64,000 nucleotides of DNA from Monodelphis domestica (Eukaryota > Chordata > Mammalia > Didelphimorphia > Didelphidae): the NCBI RefSeq assembly GCF_027887165.1, contig NC_077228.1:425915535-425979534 (forward strand). Reading direction: 5' to 3'. Below, piece by piece: positions 22,290-33,705 of the stretch. Position numbers and translations under genes: made by a program. The first letter of the stretch is position 1. Each line of letters opens with the position of its first letter. The notes under the pieces were generated by a model. The model saw only the letters and a list, made by a program, of their open reading frames with translations, did not search any database and was not told where the DNA came from.

Positions 22290-22560
22290 TCTGGGCTAAA
22301 GAAAAAATGAATGAGCTGAAGCATAATAGCCTGCATCAACATGATCCAATAGAAAGGCCACTAGATTACCAAGGAAATTGAAGGATTTCTCTTCCCTCAT
22401 CGACCTTGCTTCCAAAATAATCTTGGCAGCCATTAACCCTTGTGGAGAGAAAGAAGTTATCATTCTTACCACTATCAATACCAACTGCCAACTTTTTTCT
22501 ATAGTCTAACAAAACCAAGAACTGTGGAATAACAGTATTTTCTATATCTGTCATCCTCCA
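22290..22560 (-). pseudogene. Possible gene-derived fragment, unidentified
   Basis: On the minus strand two overlapping frames give protein-like peptides: IPQFLVLLDYRKKLAVGI (22,554 side) and FSPQGLMAAKIILEARSM followed by EEKSFNFLGNLVAFLLDH. Base composition is more balanced than the flanks. No family is recognised, there is no single intact frame, and it may be chance or an unfamiliar repeat. Confidence 0.2.
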
Positions 22561-22574
22561 ATATTAATTTTTTT

Positions 22575-22795
22575 CTTTAATTTTTTAAATTCAATAGTTC
22601 CCTCACTCTTTTTGGAAATGCTTTGTGTACAGCAAGTGTTTAATAAATGATTTATTATTCATTTATTCAATCATTTTAAATAAATAAATCTTGATTTAAA
22701 TCCCAACTCTGGAACTTCCTCATTGTGTACCTGCAAGTAAATCCTCAAACTTTCTGAGCAATGAATAAATAATACATGCAATAACTACCTCATAA
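22575..22795 (+). repeat. L2 end and MIR-like relics
   Basis: GTTTAATAAATGATTTATTATTC (22,636) is the usual L2 3' terminus ('…aataaatgtttgttga…'). It is followed by TTTAAATCCCAACTCTGGAA and GCAAGTAAATCCTCAAACTT, a MIR-type core. Confidence 0.5.
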
Positions 22796-23300
22796 TTAGT
22801 CAGTAAATATTTATTAAGTGACTACTAGGTGTCTGGCATTGTGTTAAGCACTAGGGCTATAGAAAAAATAAGTAAAAGACATTTCCTACTATTCAGGAGC
22901 TCATAGTTAGCAGACAATGTGCAAGCCACTATGTATAAACAAGCTATATATGGAATGAACTGGAAATAATCAATAAAGGGAAGACACTAAAATTAAAAGG
23001 GATGCAGAGGGTTTACCTGAGAGCCAATGAAAACGTGATTCAGAACTGAGGAGAGAGAGCCTCCAGGTATAGGAGACAGGTAGCAAAAATATTTGGATTT
23101 GGAAAATGAGGTGCTTTGTTTGAAAAACATCGAGTGCCATTGTCACTGGATGACAGGAAAATATGGGGTATGGAAGTTTTTAAGCAGTCTTGAAAGGTTG
23201 GGAATGGGAAGTCAGTTATAAAAGGCTTTGAACATCAGACAAATGATTTTGTATTTGATTTTGGGGTTATTGAGTAAAGTGCTTGCATACTTAAAAGAAC
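22796..23300 (+). repeat. Old dispersed repeat (same family as 736-1,098)
   Basis: TAAATATTTATTAAGTGACT, TCTGGCATTGTGTTAAGCAC, AGGAGCTCATAGTTAG, CATTGTCACTGGATGACAGG and AAAAGGCTTTGAACATCAGA form one ordered consensus of an old multi-copy repeat. Family not named. Confidence 0.55.
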
Positions 23301-23345
23301 TATATAAATATGAAGTGTTATTAGTATGTCATAAAAATATGAGGG

Positions 23346-23356
23346 GAGTATATTTT
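23346..23356. repeat. Target-site duplication of the minus-strand L1 (3' side)
   Basis: GAGTATATTTT, identical to 31,436-31,446. The pair brackets the L1 exactly, from its A-tail (here a T-run) to its 5' end. Confidence 0.85.
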
Positions 23357-23793
23357 TTGAATTAATTGATTTAGTCAATTTAGAACATTATTCCTTGGTT
23401 ACAAGAATCACATTATTTCCCTCCTTCCCCTCCCCTCACCCTTTCCACAGCTGATGTGCAATTTCATTGGGTATTACATGTGTCCTTGATCAGAACCTAT
23501 TTCTATGTTGTTGGTGTTTGCATTAGTATGGTCATTTACAGTCTACATCCCCAGACATACCCCCTCAACCCATGTATTCAAGCAGTTGTTTTTCTTCCTT
23601 GTTTCTATACCCACGGTATTTCCTCTGAATGTGGATAATATTTTTTTCTCGTAGATTCCTCCAAGTTGTTCAGCATCATTGCATTGCCACTAATGGGGAA
23701 GTCCATTACATTAAATTGTACCACAGTGTAGCAGTCTCTGTACAATGTTCTCCTGGTTCTGCTCCTTTTGTTCTGCATCAATTCCTAGAGATG
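23357..23793 (-). mobile_element. 3' UTR and ORF2 tail of the minus-strand L1
   Basis: Reverse complement of the L1 end: AGAACATTATTCCTTGGTTAC (23,384), TTACATGTGTCCTTGATCAG (23,475), GTACAATGTTCTCCTGGTTC (23,741) and CTGCATCAATTCCT (23,773). The plus-strand equivalent is at 21,530-21,900 in the chimera. It is separated from the rest of this L1 by the LTR block. Confidence 0.85.
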
Positions 23794-24190
23794 TGATTTT
23801 TAGATTTTCCTCATCTTGCTTAGTCTAGCATCCAGGAATATACACTACACTGGCATGTGCTAGCAAGTGACACATCAGGAACAACTGACTGTCCCCTAGG
23901 CTGTCCTAAGCCAAGCTTGAGTCACTTTTGGCACATGTGAGACACAGGAAGTAATGTAGAGAACTGACTTTGGAATTCTCGTCACTTCCTGTAGAGAGGC
24001 CAATCTTGGAACTCGAGCCTGGAGGAGCTCCTTCAGACAGCTTCCTTGAGAAGGTCACATCACTACGGTCACATGGTGAGTGGTAAGACTGACTCCTTTT
24101 TCCCTTGACTCGCAGGGGAGGCCCCCTTGGCCAAGACCTTGAACTCCTTCCTGACTCAGCCTGAGCCAGAGCAGTTTAAATTGATTCCTT

Positions 24191-24252
<62 letters not shown>

Positions 24253-24393
24253 AATTTCTTCCTTCTATTATAATTAAATCACCATAAAGTTCCATTCTGA
24301 CTTAAGTGTTTCCTTTGGGATTTAAGAAATTAAATTCTTGGTGACCAATAATTTTACATTCAGTCTCAACCCTAAATTTACCCTTTACATTCA
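23794..24393 (+). mobile_element. Solo LTR of a class I-like endogenous retrovirus, plus strand
   Basis: Shares with the LTRs at 36 and 58.3 kb the motifs GGCACATGTGAGACACAGGA, CTGACTCAGCCTGAGCCAG, a long CT tract (24,192-24,248), an AATTAAA polyadenylation signal and CTTGGTGACC. Its U3 is shorter than in those copies. It lies inside L1 sequence, which resumes as TCATTCCAGTTCCTATG at 24,394-24,410. Confidence 0.75.
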
Positions 24394-24410
24394 TCATTCC
24401 AGTTCCTATG
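24394..24410 (-). mobile_element. L1 sliver stranded between two LTRs
   Basis: TCATTCCAGTTCCTATG corresponds to the reverse complement of L1 sequence CATGTGAACTGGAATGA (as at 21,511-21,527). It shows that two independent LTR insertions landed about 15 bases apart in the L1. Confidence 0.7.
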
Positions 24411-25261
24411 TGTCAAGATAATTTTAGAGTTGTAACTTAAAATCTAGATTTAATTGGTCACCAGGGAAAATCCCAAATAAAACACCCAAGTCAGTCTGGA
24501 AATTTATGGTAATTTAATTGATATAGAGGGAAGGAATTTAAGGAGAAGGAGGGAAGAGGCTATAGGTTTTCTCCTGCCTGGCCTGAGCCTGGGGGAGTTT
24601 AAAATTCTTGCCTCTAGGTCTCTGAAGAAGATTAGAGGCTCCTTAGTGTATAAAGTTGGAAAAGTAAAGGAGGGAAACTCAGCCAGAAATTCACCAACGA
24701 AGCAAACAATAGCTTGTGGACATGCTAAGATGGCGAAAGGCCTGCACACTGCTATCAGCCAATTCTCCAACGCAAAAGGTGCCAGAAAGAGGAAGTGATC
24801 CAAATATATAGACCTTTCAGCCTTGTGTCTCCTCTACAAATCATATCAAAATCTTTTCTCCAGGACTGCCCATAGTTTTAGTTCTCATCTTTTTTTTTAT
24901 TACATTATATCTTGATTTACCTAACACTTCTGATTAGATTATATCTTTAGAGTTACTTAAGACTTCTTTGTTAAGTTCACCTTTTGTTAGTTACTTAACC
25001 ATTTTGAGATTAATTTAACCTTCATAGTTACTTAACACCTTTTTATATTAAGATCTAAAAATAGACTTAGCTTAAAGTTCTAGCTAAGGTAAGAGTTAAG
25101 TACCTTCATTGTTCAATCAGGAGATTACAACTTTATCTTCCCCTAAAGTACAGTCTAAGTAGGGTGGAGAAATTTTTAAAGTTCCCAAGACATTCCTGAT
25201 TTTGTTAAACTAAGTATCTTCATTGTTACAATCAGGAAATAGCTAAATCCAATCTTCAAAC
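24411..25261 (-). mobile_element. Solo LTR, minus strand, second subfamily
   Basis: On the minus strand it begins TGTTTGAAGATTGGATTTAG and ends AAATTATCTTGACA, with TG and CA termini. U3 carries a roughly 38-bp degenerate repeat with core TTAAGTAACT (positions 24,952, 24,990 and 25,027 on the plus strand). CTATATATTTGG is a TATA-like box and AATTAAA a polyadenylation signal. A close relative lies at 62.2-62.9 kb. It sits in opposite orientation to the LTR immediately left of it. It is old enough to have diverged in many places; no internal retroviral genes are attached. Confidence 0.75.
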
Positions 25262-28200
25262 ATGGAATTCTTCCACTTTATTATTCCTTTGAGCACAGTA
25301 GTATTCCATCACCAACATATACCACAATTTGTTCAGCCATTCCCCAATTAAAGGGCATCCCCTCATTTTCCAATTTTTTGCCACCACAAAGAGTGATATT
25401 ATGAATATTTTTGTACATGTCTTTTTCCTTATTGTCTCTTTGCAGTATGAACCCAGTAGTGCTAAGGCTGGATCAAATGGCAGACAGTCTTTCAGCGCCC
25501 TTTGAGCATAGTTCCAAATTGCCCTCCAGAATGGTTGGATCAATTCACAACTCCACCAGCAATGCATTAATATCCAGACTTTGTCACATCCTCTCCAGAA
25601 TTCATTAATTTCCTTTTCTGTCATGTTAGCCAATCTTCTTGGTGTGAGATGATACCTCAGAATTGTTTTGATTTACATCTCTCTGATTATAAGAGATTTA
25701 GAATACTTTTTCATATGTTTATTAATAGTTTTGATTCCTTTAACAGAAAAGTGCCTTATTCATGACCCTTGCCCATTTATCAATTGGAGAATGGCTTGAT
25801 TTTTTGTACAATTGGTTTAGCTCTTTATAAATTTGAGTAATTAGACCTTTGTCAGAGGTTTTTGTAATGAAGAATGTTTCCCAATTTGTTGCTTCCCTTC
25901 TAATTTTGGTTGCATTGGTTTTGTTTGTACAAAAACCTTTTAATTTGATGTAAACAAAATTATTGATTTTACATTTTGTGATTTTTTTTCTAGCTCTTGC
26001 TTGGTTTTAACGTCTTTCCTTTCCCAAAGATCTGATGTATACTATTCTGTGTTTGCCTAATTTGCTTAGAGTTCCCTTCTTTATATTCAGGTCATTCACC
26101 CATTCTGAATTTATCTTGGTGTATGGTGTGAGATGTTGATCCAGACCTAATCCCTCCCATATTGTCTTCCAATTTTCCCAGCAGTTTTTATCAAATAGTG
26201 GGTTTTGGTCCCAAAAGCTGGGATCTTTGGGCTTATCATAGACTGTATTGCTGAGGTCACTTACCCGAAGTCTGTTCCACTTATCCTCTTTTCTGTCTCT
26301 TAGCCAGTACCAAATTGTTTTGATGACCACTGCTTTATAATATAGTTTGTGATCCTGGACTGCAAGTCCTCCTTCCTTTGCATTTTTTTTCATGATTTCC
26401 CTGGATATCCTTGATCTTTTGTTCTTCCAAATGTACTTTGTTATTTTTTTTTCTAATTCAGTAAAAAAAAAAGTTTTTTTGGTAGTTCAATGGGTATGGT
26501 ACTAAATAAGTAAATTAATTTGCATAGGATTCTCATTTTTATTATGTTAGCTCATCCTACCCATGAGCTGTCAATGTTTTTTCCAATTGTTTAGCTCTAG
26601 TTCTAATATTGTGGGGAGTGTTTTCAAGTTTTGTTCATATAGTTCCTGTGTTTGTCTTGGCAGATAGATTCCTAAGTATTTTATATTGTCTAGGGTGATT
26701 TTAATTGGAATCTCTTTTTCTAATTGTTGCTGCTGAAATGGGTTGGAGATATATATAGAAATGCTGATTACTTATGCGGGTTTATTTTGTATCCTGCAAC
26801 TTTGCTAAAATTGTTGATTAGCTTGATTAGCTTTTTGGTTGATTCTCTGGGGTTCTTTAAGTAGTCTATCATGTCATCTGTAAAGAGTGATAGCTTGGTC
26901 TCCTCATTGCCAATTTTAATACCTTCCATTTCTTTTTCTTCTCTAACTGCTACCACTAGTGTTTCTAGTACAATGTTAAATAATAGAGGTGATAATGGAC
27001 ATCCTTGTTTCACTCCTGATCTTATTGGGAAGGCTTTTAGTTTATCCCCATTACAGATGATGTTGCTGATGGTTTTAGATATATACTGTTTATTATTTTT
27101 AGGAAAGCCCATTCTATTCCTATCCTTTCTAGTGTTTTCAATAGGAATGGGTGTTGTATATTTTGTCAAAGGTTTTTTTTTGCATCTATTGAGATAATCA
27201 TGTGATTTTTGTCAGTTTGCTTATTAATATGGTCAATTATGTAGATGGTTTTCTGAATATTGAATTCCTTGTATGAAACATACCTGGTCATAGTGAATAA
27301 CTCTTGGGATGACTTGCTGGAGTCTTTTTGCTAGTATCCTATTTAAGATTTTTACATCTATATTCATTAGGGAGATCGGTCTATAGTTTTCTTTCTCTGT
27401 TTTTGATCTGCCTGGCTTTGGGATCAGTACCATAATTGTGTTGTAAAATGAATTTGGTAGAACTCCTTCTTTGCTTATTCTGTCAAATAGTTTGTTTAAT
27501 ATTGGGATTAGTTGTTCTTTGAATGTTTGATAGAATTCATTTGTAAATCCATATGGACCTGGGGATTTTTTCTTAGGGAGTTCTTTGATGGCTTGTTTAA
27601 TTTCTTTTTCTGATATGGGGTTGTTTAGGTAATCTATCTCTTCCTCTGTAAGTCTAGGCAATTTACATTTTTGTAAATATTCATCCATATCACCCAGATT
27701 GCCATATTTATTGCCATATAATTGGGCATAATAATTTTTAATTATTGCCTTAATTTTCTCTTCATCAGAGGTGAGGTCTCCCTTTTCATCTTGGATACTA
27801 TCAATTTGGTTTTCTTCTTTTCTTTTTTAAAGTAGATTGTCCAATAATTTGTCTATTTTATTTGTTTTTTCAAAATATCAGCTTCCAGTCTTATTACTAA
27901 ATTAATAATTCCTTGACTTTCAATTTTATTAATTACTCCTTTGATCTTTAGGGTCTCTAATTAATCTTCATTTGAGGATTTTAATTTATTCACTTTCTAA
28001 TTTAATTTGCATGACCAATTCATTGACCTCTGCCCTCTCTAATTTCTTAATATATGAAGTCAAAGATATAAGTTTCCTCCTGAGTACTTCCTTGGCTGCA
28101 TTCTATATATTTTGAAAAGATATCTCATCATTGTCATTTTCTTCAATGAAATTATTGTTTCTATGATTTGTTCTATAAGCAATTTTGGAGAATCATATTG

Positions 28201-28951
28201 TTTAATTTCCAATTAATTTTTGATTTGCCTCTCTATGTACCCTTACTAATTATTATTTTCATTGCATTTTGATCTGAGAAGTTTGCATTTATTATTTCTG
28301 TTATTTTGCACTTGTTTACAATGTTTTTATGTCCTAATACATGGTCAGTCTATGTGAATGTACCATTTGCTGCTGAAAAGAAGATGTATTCCTTTTTGTC
28401 CCCATTTATTTTTCTCCACATATCTACTAACTCTAATTTTTCTAAGATTTCATTCACTTCTCTTACCTCTTTCTCATTTATTTTTTGGTTTGATTTGTTT
28501 AGTTCTGATACAAGAAGGTTAGGGTCTCCCACTAGTATAGTTTTTCTCTTTCATCCTTGAACTCCATTAGCTTCTCCTTTAGAAATTTGGATGCTATGCC
28601 ATTTGGTTCATACATGTTGAGCACTGCTATTTCCTCATTGTCTATACTGCCTTTTATTAGGATGTAATTACCTTCCCTATCTCTTTTAACTAGATCTATT
28701 TTTATTTTGGCTTTGTCAGATATCATGATTAGGACTTCTGCCTTCTTTTTATCAGTTGATGCCCTAGAGATTTGACTGCATCCTCTTACTTTTATCCTAT
28801 GCATGTCTACCTTCCTCATGTGTGTTTCTAGTAGACAGCATATGGTAGGGTTTTGTATTCTAATCCACTCTACTATTTGCTTGAGTTTTATGGGTGAGTT
28901 TATTCCATTCACATTGAAACTTATAATCACCAGGTGTGTCTTTCCCAGCAT
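25262..28951 (-). pseudogene. L1 ORF2 (endonuclease-reverse transcriptase), broken
   Basis: Starts at ATG 28,951 (MLGKTHLVIISFNVNG); endonuclease region with LLETHMRK at the catalytic glutamate. The reverse transcriptase spans about 27,690-26,770: [42 protein letters not shown] and FTDD near 26,880. Thumb and C-terminal peptides follow at 26,393-26,007 and 25,633-25,256, including KTCTKIFIISLFVVAKNW and LVMEYYCAQRNN, equivalent to the human L1 C-terminus. The coding region continues across the LTR block into 23,793. Frame changes occur near 28,530, 27,230 and 26,765, so it is inactive. LLETHM has Leu where most copies have Gln. Confidence 0.85.
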
Positions 28952-29416
28952 CCCAGCATTTTGATTTTTACTACTCGTCCTGCCTTTTATTCTTTCACTA
29001 TTTCCTTCTACATCAATGTTTTATTTTTAATCAGTCTCCCTAATCCCCACCCTTATTTTACTTCCCTTTCTACCCCCTCCATTCTTATTTCACCCTTATT
29101 TTCATTACAGTGTTTTTAAACTACCATACACCCTCTCTCTCCCTTGTACTGCTTCTCTCCACACAAGTCCATTTGTTACCCTTCTACTTCCCTATAGGGT
29201 GCAAATCAATTCTCTGCCCCAGTAGATTTGATTGCTCTTCCCTCTTTGAGTCAATTTCAGTGCATATAAGAGTTGAGTATTTCCTATCTTCAACCACTTT
29301 ACCCTTATTATATTATTGTATATTGATGTTCTCCCCTCTCCCACCATGAGCTTCTTTGTGACATATAAATTTATCCCCTTTGTTTCTTTTAGTATTAACC
29401 TCTTTTTTCACTCTTG

Positions 29417-29500
29417 TTATATATATATGTATATATATATTTATATATACATATATATGTATATGTATATATTTGTGCATGCATATATCTATATAAATAT
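29417..29500. repeat. TA/TG microsatellite in the L1 spacer
   Basis: Alternating TATATA with TGTATA units, at the same relative place as the tract at 13,935-14,005 of the other long L1. Confidence 0.7.
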
Positions 29501-29636
29501 TCCTGTCTTGGCATTTCATCCTATACAGTTTGTCTGTTCCCTCTAAGTTTAAATCTTCTAGCTGCCCAGCTGATAATAACAATTTTTAATAATTTCCAAT
29601 GACTTCTTTTCTTATAGGTATACATATCATTTTAAC

Positions 29637-30830
29637 TTATTGGGTCTCTTTAAAAAAGGGTTTTTGGGGGGGTTTGTTTTGTTTTTCTTTTTTACCTCTT
29701 TTTAAATTACCTTTTGATGATTCTCTTGAATTCTGTTCTTGGGCATCAAATTTTCTGTTCAGGTCTGGTCTTTTCTTTACAAATGCTTGGAATTCTTCTA
29801 TGTTGTTAAATGACCATACTTTCTGCTGTAAGAATATAGTCAGTTTTTCTGGGTAGTTCATTCTTGGTTTTAGTTCCCTTGCTTTCCAGAATATCATATC
29901 CCATGCCTTTCACTCCTTTGGTGTAGATGCAGTCAGATCCTGTGTTATCCTCATTGTGGTTCCATGGTATCTGAATGACTTCTTCTTAGCCGCTTGTAAT
30001 ATTTTTTTCCTTGGTCTGATAGTTCTTGATTTTGGCTATAACATTCCCTGGATGTGGTCAGTTGGGGATTAAGTATAGGAGGTGAGCTTTGGATTCTTTC
30101 AATTTCCATTTTTCCCTCTTGTTCTAGAACACTGGGGCAGTTTTCTTGGATAATTTCCTGTAGTATATTTTCCAGGCCTTTTCTTTTTTCCTGATCTTCT
30201 GGTAGACCAATGATTCTTAATCTATCTCTCCTGAAACATTTTTCTAAATCTTCTGTTTTATAAATGAGGTGCTTCATATTTTTCTCAACTTTTTCATTCT
30301 TTTGATTTTGTTTTATAGTGCCCTGCTGCCTTATGAAGTTACTTGATTCTAGTTATTGTATTCTGGATTTTAAAGACTGGATTTAATCTCTGGCTTTTTG
30401 GTCATCCTTCTCCTTGTGGTCTGATTTTCTTTGGAAGTCATCTTTTATCTTCTTTGCCTCATCTTTCATCTCCTCTGTCTCATTTTCAAGCTGGTTGATT
30501 TTGGCTTTAAAGACACTATTTTCTTGTTTTAGTTCAAATGTCTCTGTTTCCAGATGAGTCATCTTAGTTTTTAAGTTCTTTTCTCAGTTGTCTTCAGCCT
30601 CTCTTAATTGTGTTTTGAATTATATCTTGAGTTCTTCTAAAGCTTGTATCCAATTCACTGATTTTTCTGTTTTTTTTGCTTGGTGTTCCCTCATCCTTCT
30701 CTGTTCTGTTTACTCTTTGTTCATTGTATAGAAACTGTCGATTGTAATTTCTTTTTTCTTTTTCTGTTGTTTGCTCATATTTACCCCCTTCTTTACTCTC
30801 TGCAATTGTTTGAGCTCTTGCTCTTCTCAT
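29637..30830 (-). pseudogene. L1 ORF1, broken
   Basis: ATG at 30,830 opens MRRARAQTIAESKEGGKYEQ; the frame stays open 78 codons, longer than the plus-strand copy. RRM-type core at about 30,280-29,950 (RLRIIGLPEDQEKRKG, then ENCPSVLEQEGKMEIERI) and the C-terminal domain at 29,897-29,700 (KPRMNYPEKLTIFLQQK). The normal stop after SSKGN is lost by a base change and the frame runs on into the spacer (SSKGNLKRGKKEKQ). Two or more frame changes between the pieces make it a pseudogene. Confidence 0.8.
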
Positions 30831-31435
30831 TTTTTATGGTTTTGGGTTTTTCTTTCTGCCTTCACCCTTGGAGTTTTGTCAGTAAATCTCTCAGTGCAGT
30901 CTGTGGGGGAGGGTATTGGAGCTTGAGCTTCCCTTCCCTCTAAAGGTTTTGATGGGATTAAGTATGGCTGGGTTGCTAGATGTGCCTTGAGGCCAAAACC
31001 TTGGGAAGGTGGGGAAATATGAATTATCTCCACTGTGACAACTGTTACCCACTCTGTGCTCTGCATTTCTTCTCTATATGATTGCCCACTGCCTGTGCTG
31101 GATGCTCTGAGCCTGCATAGCTTTGCCTGCAAGGTACTCCCTCCAGACCAGTGTCTTTGCCTGCACAGAGGTTCCAGCTGCCTCTTGAGGCTTAGCACTC
31201 TAGGTGTGGGAAGGGTCCCTGGACCTTCCTTCTTCCTTCCCCTTAAACTGGAGTGCTCTCAAATTCTGACTTTGGGATAATACATTTTAAGTTGAGTCCA
31301 GCAGGTTCCTTAGCTCTGTCTTGTTGTTAGGTTTGATTTTTCAGTCCCCTAGGAGCATTTAATTTGTAATCTGTAAGGTAGGGCTTTTAGAGGTCTGAAT
31401 GTTTGCTGCCTCTACACTGCCATCTTGACTCCCAT
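30831..31435 (-). promoter_or_regulatory. 5' UTR of the minus-strand L1
   Basis: Runs from CATGGGAGTCAAGATGGCAG inward and is less CpG-rich than the plus-strand copy, suggesting more CpG decay. Antisense to it (plus strand 31,035-31,280) is an 81-codon frame whose end, LPPDQCLCLHRGS to SQILTLG, resembles the antisense frame of the other L1 5' UTR. Promoter role inferred. Confidence 0.55.
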
Positions 31436-31446
31436 GAGTATATTTT
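31436..31446. repeat. Target-site duplication of the minus-strand L1 (5' side)
   Basis: GAGTATATTTT, identical to 23,346-23,356. Confidence 0.85.
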
Positions 31447-31524
31447 CTGAAAGAGACTTGGGAGTGGGAAAGGACTGGAAGGACACTGTGGACATTGAAC
31501 TTGGGTCTCTCATAGCTAATTACT

Positions 31525-32295
31525 TTGTATTTACTTAACTGAGTAGAGCATGTTTTCCCAGTGTAGAATTGAATTCCTTAATGGTAAGATTTGTTTCTTT
31601 TCCTTCTCCCCACTCTCCAAGCACCTAGCCCGGGAGCTACTACACAGTAGATTAAACACTTGGTAAATCAAATTGAATATGTCTCTGGAGCAAGTTGAGG
31701 CTAACCTGACTTCTGAGGTATTAGATAAGTTCACATTTTTTACTTCCATTATCATACTAAATCCTCCCATACCCCTGCTTACCTGATAGGTAAAGAGGGA
31801 AGTTATGATAAAGCCCAGTTTTATAGATGAGGAGACAGAAGCCTAGGCAGATGAGGTAAGTTAATATAAGATGGAGAATAAGTGAGAGCCCAGAGCTCCT
31901 GATACATAGTTGGATACTCTTCCCATCTGCCTTGAAAATGTGTAAGATTGAAAAATATTTGCATCAGAGGGTCTTCTGTTCTAAGTTGTCTTGTCTGATC
32001 AGCTATTAGGTATGATTTCTTCCATCTCCAATTCCACAAATATATGTTATATATCCATTATTTGTTAGCTCTGTTACCCCCCAAACAAATTATATTACAT
32101 TTACTTGTGAATTTTGTATTTACTTACCTGTTTATAACCCTGCCTATGCACACCATGGTGTCTCCCTCCCCCTAGTAGCATGTAAACTCTGACAGGTTTT
32201 GTGTTTTTTTGCTTTTGCTTTTTTCCTCAATATCCAGCATAGTGTCAAATATTGATTAGGGCTTAATCAATGCTAGAATTAATTTGAATAGGTAT
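31525..32295 (+). repeat. L2 LINE 3' relics and a MIR-like piece
   Basis: Two L2-type ends: AGCACCTAGCCCGGGAGCTA with ACACAGTAGATTAAACACTT (31,620-31,660), and TAGCATGTAAACTCTGACAG with CCAGCATAGTGTC and GGGCTTAATCAATGCTAG (32,177-32,275). Between them ATAGATGAGGAGACAGAAGC (31,822) is MIR-like. All old. Confidence 0.5.
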
Positions 32296-32439
32296 AGAGT
32301 ATTGAATGAGGAATTAAGAAGAAAGAAAGAAAGAAAAATAAGTTATTGTCATTGATGTAGAATCAATATCACATTCTTTACCTTAGTAAGTGTATGGGAG
32401 GGGCAGAAGAGAGGGAGGGAAGTTGGAACACAAAATTAA

Positions 32440-32625
32440 AAAAAAAAGAATGTTAACTGGAGATGGGACATCCTGGGTTCAAATATGGTCTCAGATATTT
32501 CCTACCTAAGTGGTATTAGGCATGTCACTTAATCCCTTTCATCTATCCCTTATGGCTTTTCTACTGATTCTTAGTATCAGTTTTAAGACAGTAGGGAAGG
32601 ATTTTTTAAAAATGAATATTAAAAT
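32440..32625 (+). mobile_element. Old tRNA-like/CORE SINE
   Basis: GGGTTCAAATATGGTCTCAG, CATGTCACTTAATCCCTTTC and a TAGTATCAGTTTTAAGACAG end follow the order of the SINE at 4.7 kb, more diverged and without a clear head. The nearby stretch 32,810-32,945 (GCCTTGGAGGAGGCAGGTTT, GAGCTGGGATCTAAAA) is an unnamed old repeat. Confidence 0.55.
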
Positions 32626-33416
32626 AAATATTTATATGTAGTTGGGAAACATTTGAAGATATAAGTAAAAATATATTTTAAAGGCTATTGCCATTGCCAT
32701 TGAGGAGTTTTTAATTTTAATTTATTAGGATAGGGAAATACCACAAAAAAACATAATACAAAATAAAAAATGAAAAGCTCATAGGAAAAGTAGAAAATAC
32801 AATGAATGTTTCAGTGGAGGAAAAGGTCATGTTCAACTGTGGGATAAGGGAAGCTGCCTTGGAGGAGGCAGGTTTTGAGCTGGGATCTAAAACTCTGAGA
32901 AGATTTCACAGACAAAGAATGGGGAGGGGAAAGGTGTTCAATTGCTCTAAGACTTCCAAGGAAAGGGGTCAGAACTGCAGAGAAGGGACTGAGTATATTA
33001 AATTTCTCTTAAACCAGATGACCTGTTTTCATTAAATCCACTCCCTGATTCCTTTTAGGCTTGCCTTGGGCATATGGGATGGCACTTATTTTCATGACTG
33101 GAAAGGGCACTATTCAAAAAGTTGATTTGAGTGTGGCATGTTATTTATTTTAACCAAAGAAATCCATAGTACCCTAGAGAGAAATCTCAAGGACACTATG
33201 AAAATGAATACCACTTTGTGTTCTGGCATTGATGCAGAAATACTCATAACACTTGGGAAAACAGAGCCCAGAGCATAGACTACTCAGTGGTGTTCCTGTG
33301 TGTGCAAATTGTTCAAGAACTCTGGTTACTTCTAGAGTTCAATAATCTGCTGTATTTCTTTGTCCCCTTCATATTTCATATTCATTAAGTGAATACCACT
33401 GAATTTGAGAAGACAG

Positions 33417-33494
33417 AAGGAGAGAGGGGGGAGAGAGGAGGAGAGAGAAGAGGGGGGAAAGAGAAAGAGGGGGGAGGGAGAGGGAGAGGGAGAG
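33417..33494 (+). repeat. Purine (GA/GGGA) tract
   Basis: Seventy-odd bases almost wholly purine on the plus strand. No LTR or SINE context recognised around it. Confidence 0.7.
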
Positions 33495-33578
33495 AATGGT
33501 TGGCATTTTCTAACCAATTTACATGACTGATATTAGGTCTGCACAAAGCCATCAAAGGTAGATAATGTAAGTATTATT

Positions 33579-33705
33579 ATTCTTTTTTGAAATTTTTTAG
33601 TCAATTTAGAACATTATTCCTTGGTTACAAGAATCATATTCTTTCTATCCCTTCCCTGCTTCCCATAGACAACGCACAATTCCACTGGGTTTTACATGTG
33701 TCCTA
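33579..33705 (-). mobile_element. Very short L1 3'-end insertion
   Basis: About 127 bp of L1 3' UTR in reverse complement (T-rich start, AGAACATTATTCCTTGGTTAC, TTTACATGTGTCCTA). Identical 11-base direct repeats TAAGTATTATT lie at 33,568-33,578 and 33,706-33,716. An extreme 5'-truncated but otherwise standard L1 integration. Confidence 0.85.

Larger units (their letters stand above)
23357..31435 (-). mobile_element. Full-length L1 LINE with two nested LTRs
   Basis: Read on the minus strand: the 5' end CATGGGAGTCAAGATGGCAG at about 31,435, 5' UTR, ORF1 from 30,830, spacer with TA microsatellite (29,500-29,417), ORF2 from 28,951, then 3' UTR to an A-rich end at 23,357. Eleven-base identical direct repeats flank it. 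Between 23,794 and about 25,261 it is interrupted by two solo-like LTRs; without them the element is about 6.6 kb. Frames match the plus-strand L1, but several stops and frameshifts make it inactive. It is the only L1 here with both ends preserved. Confidence 0.92.
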
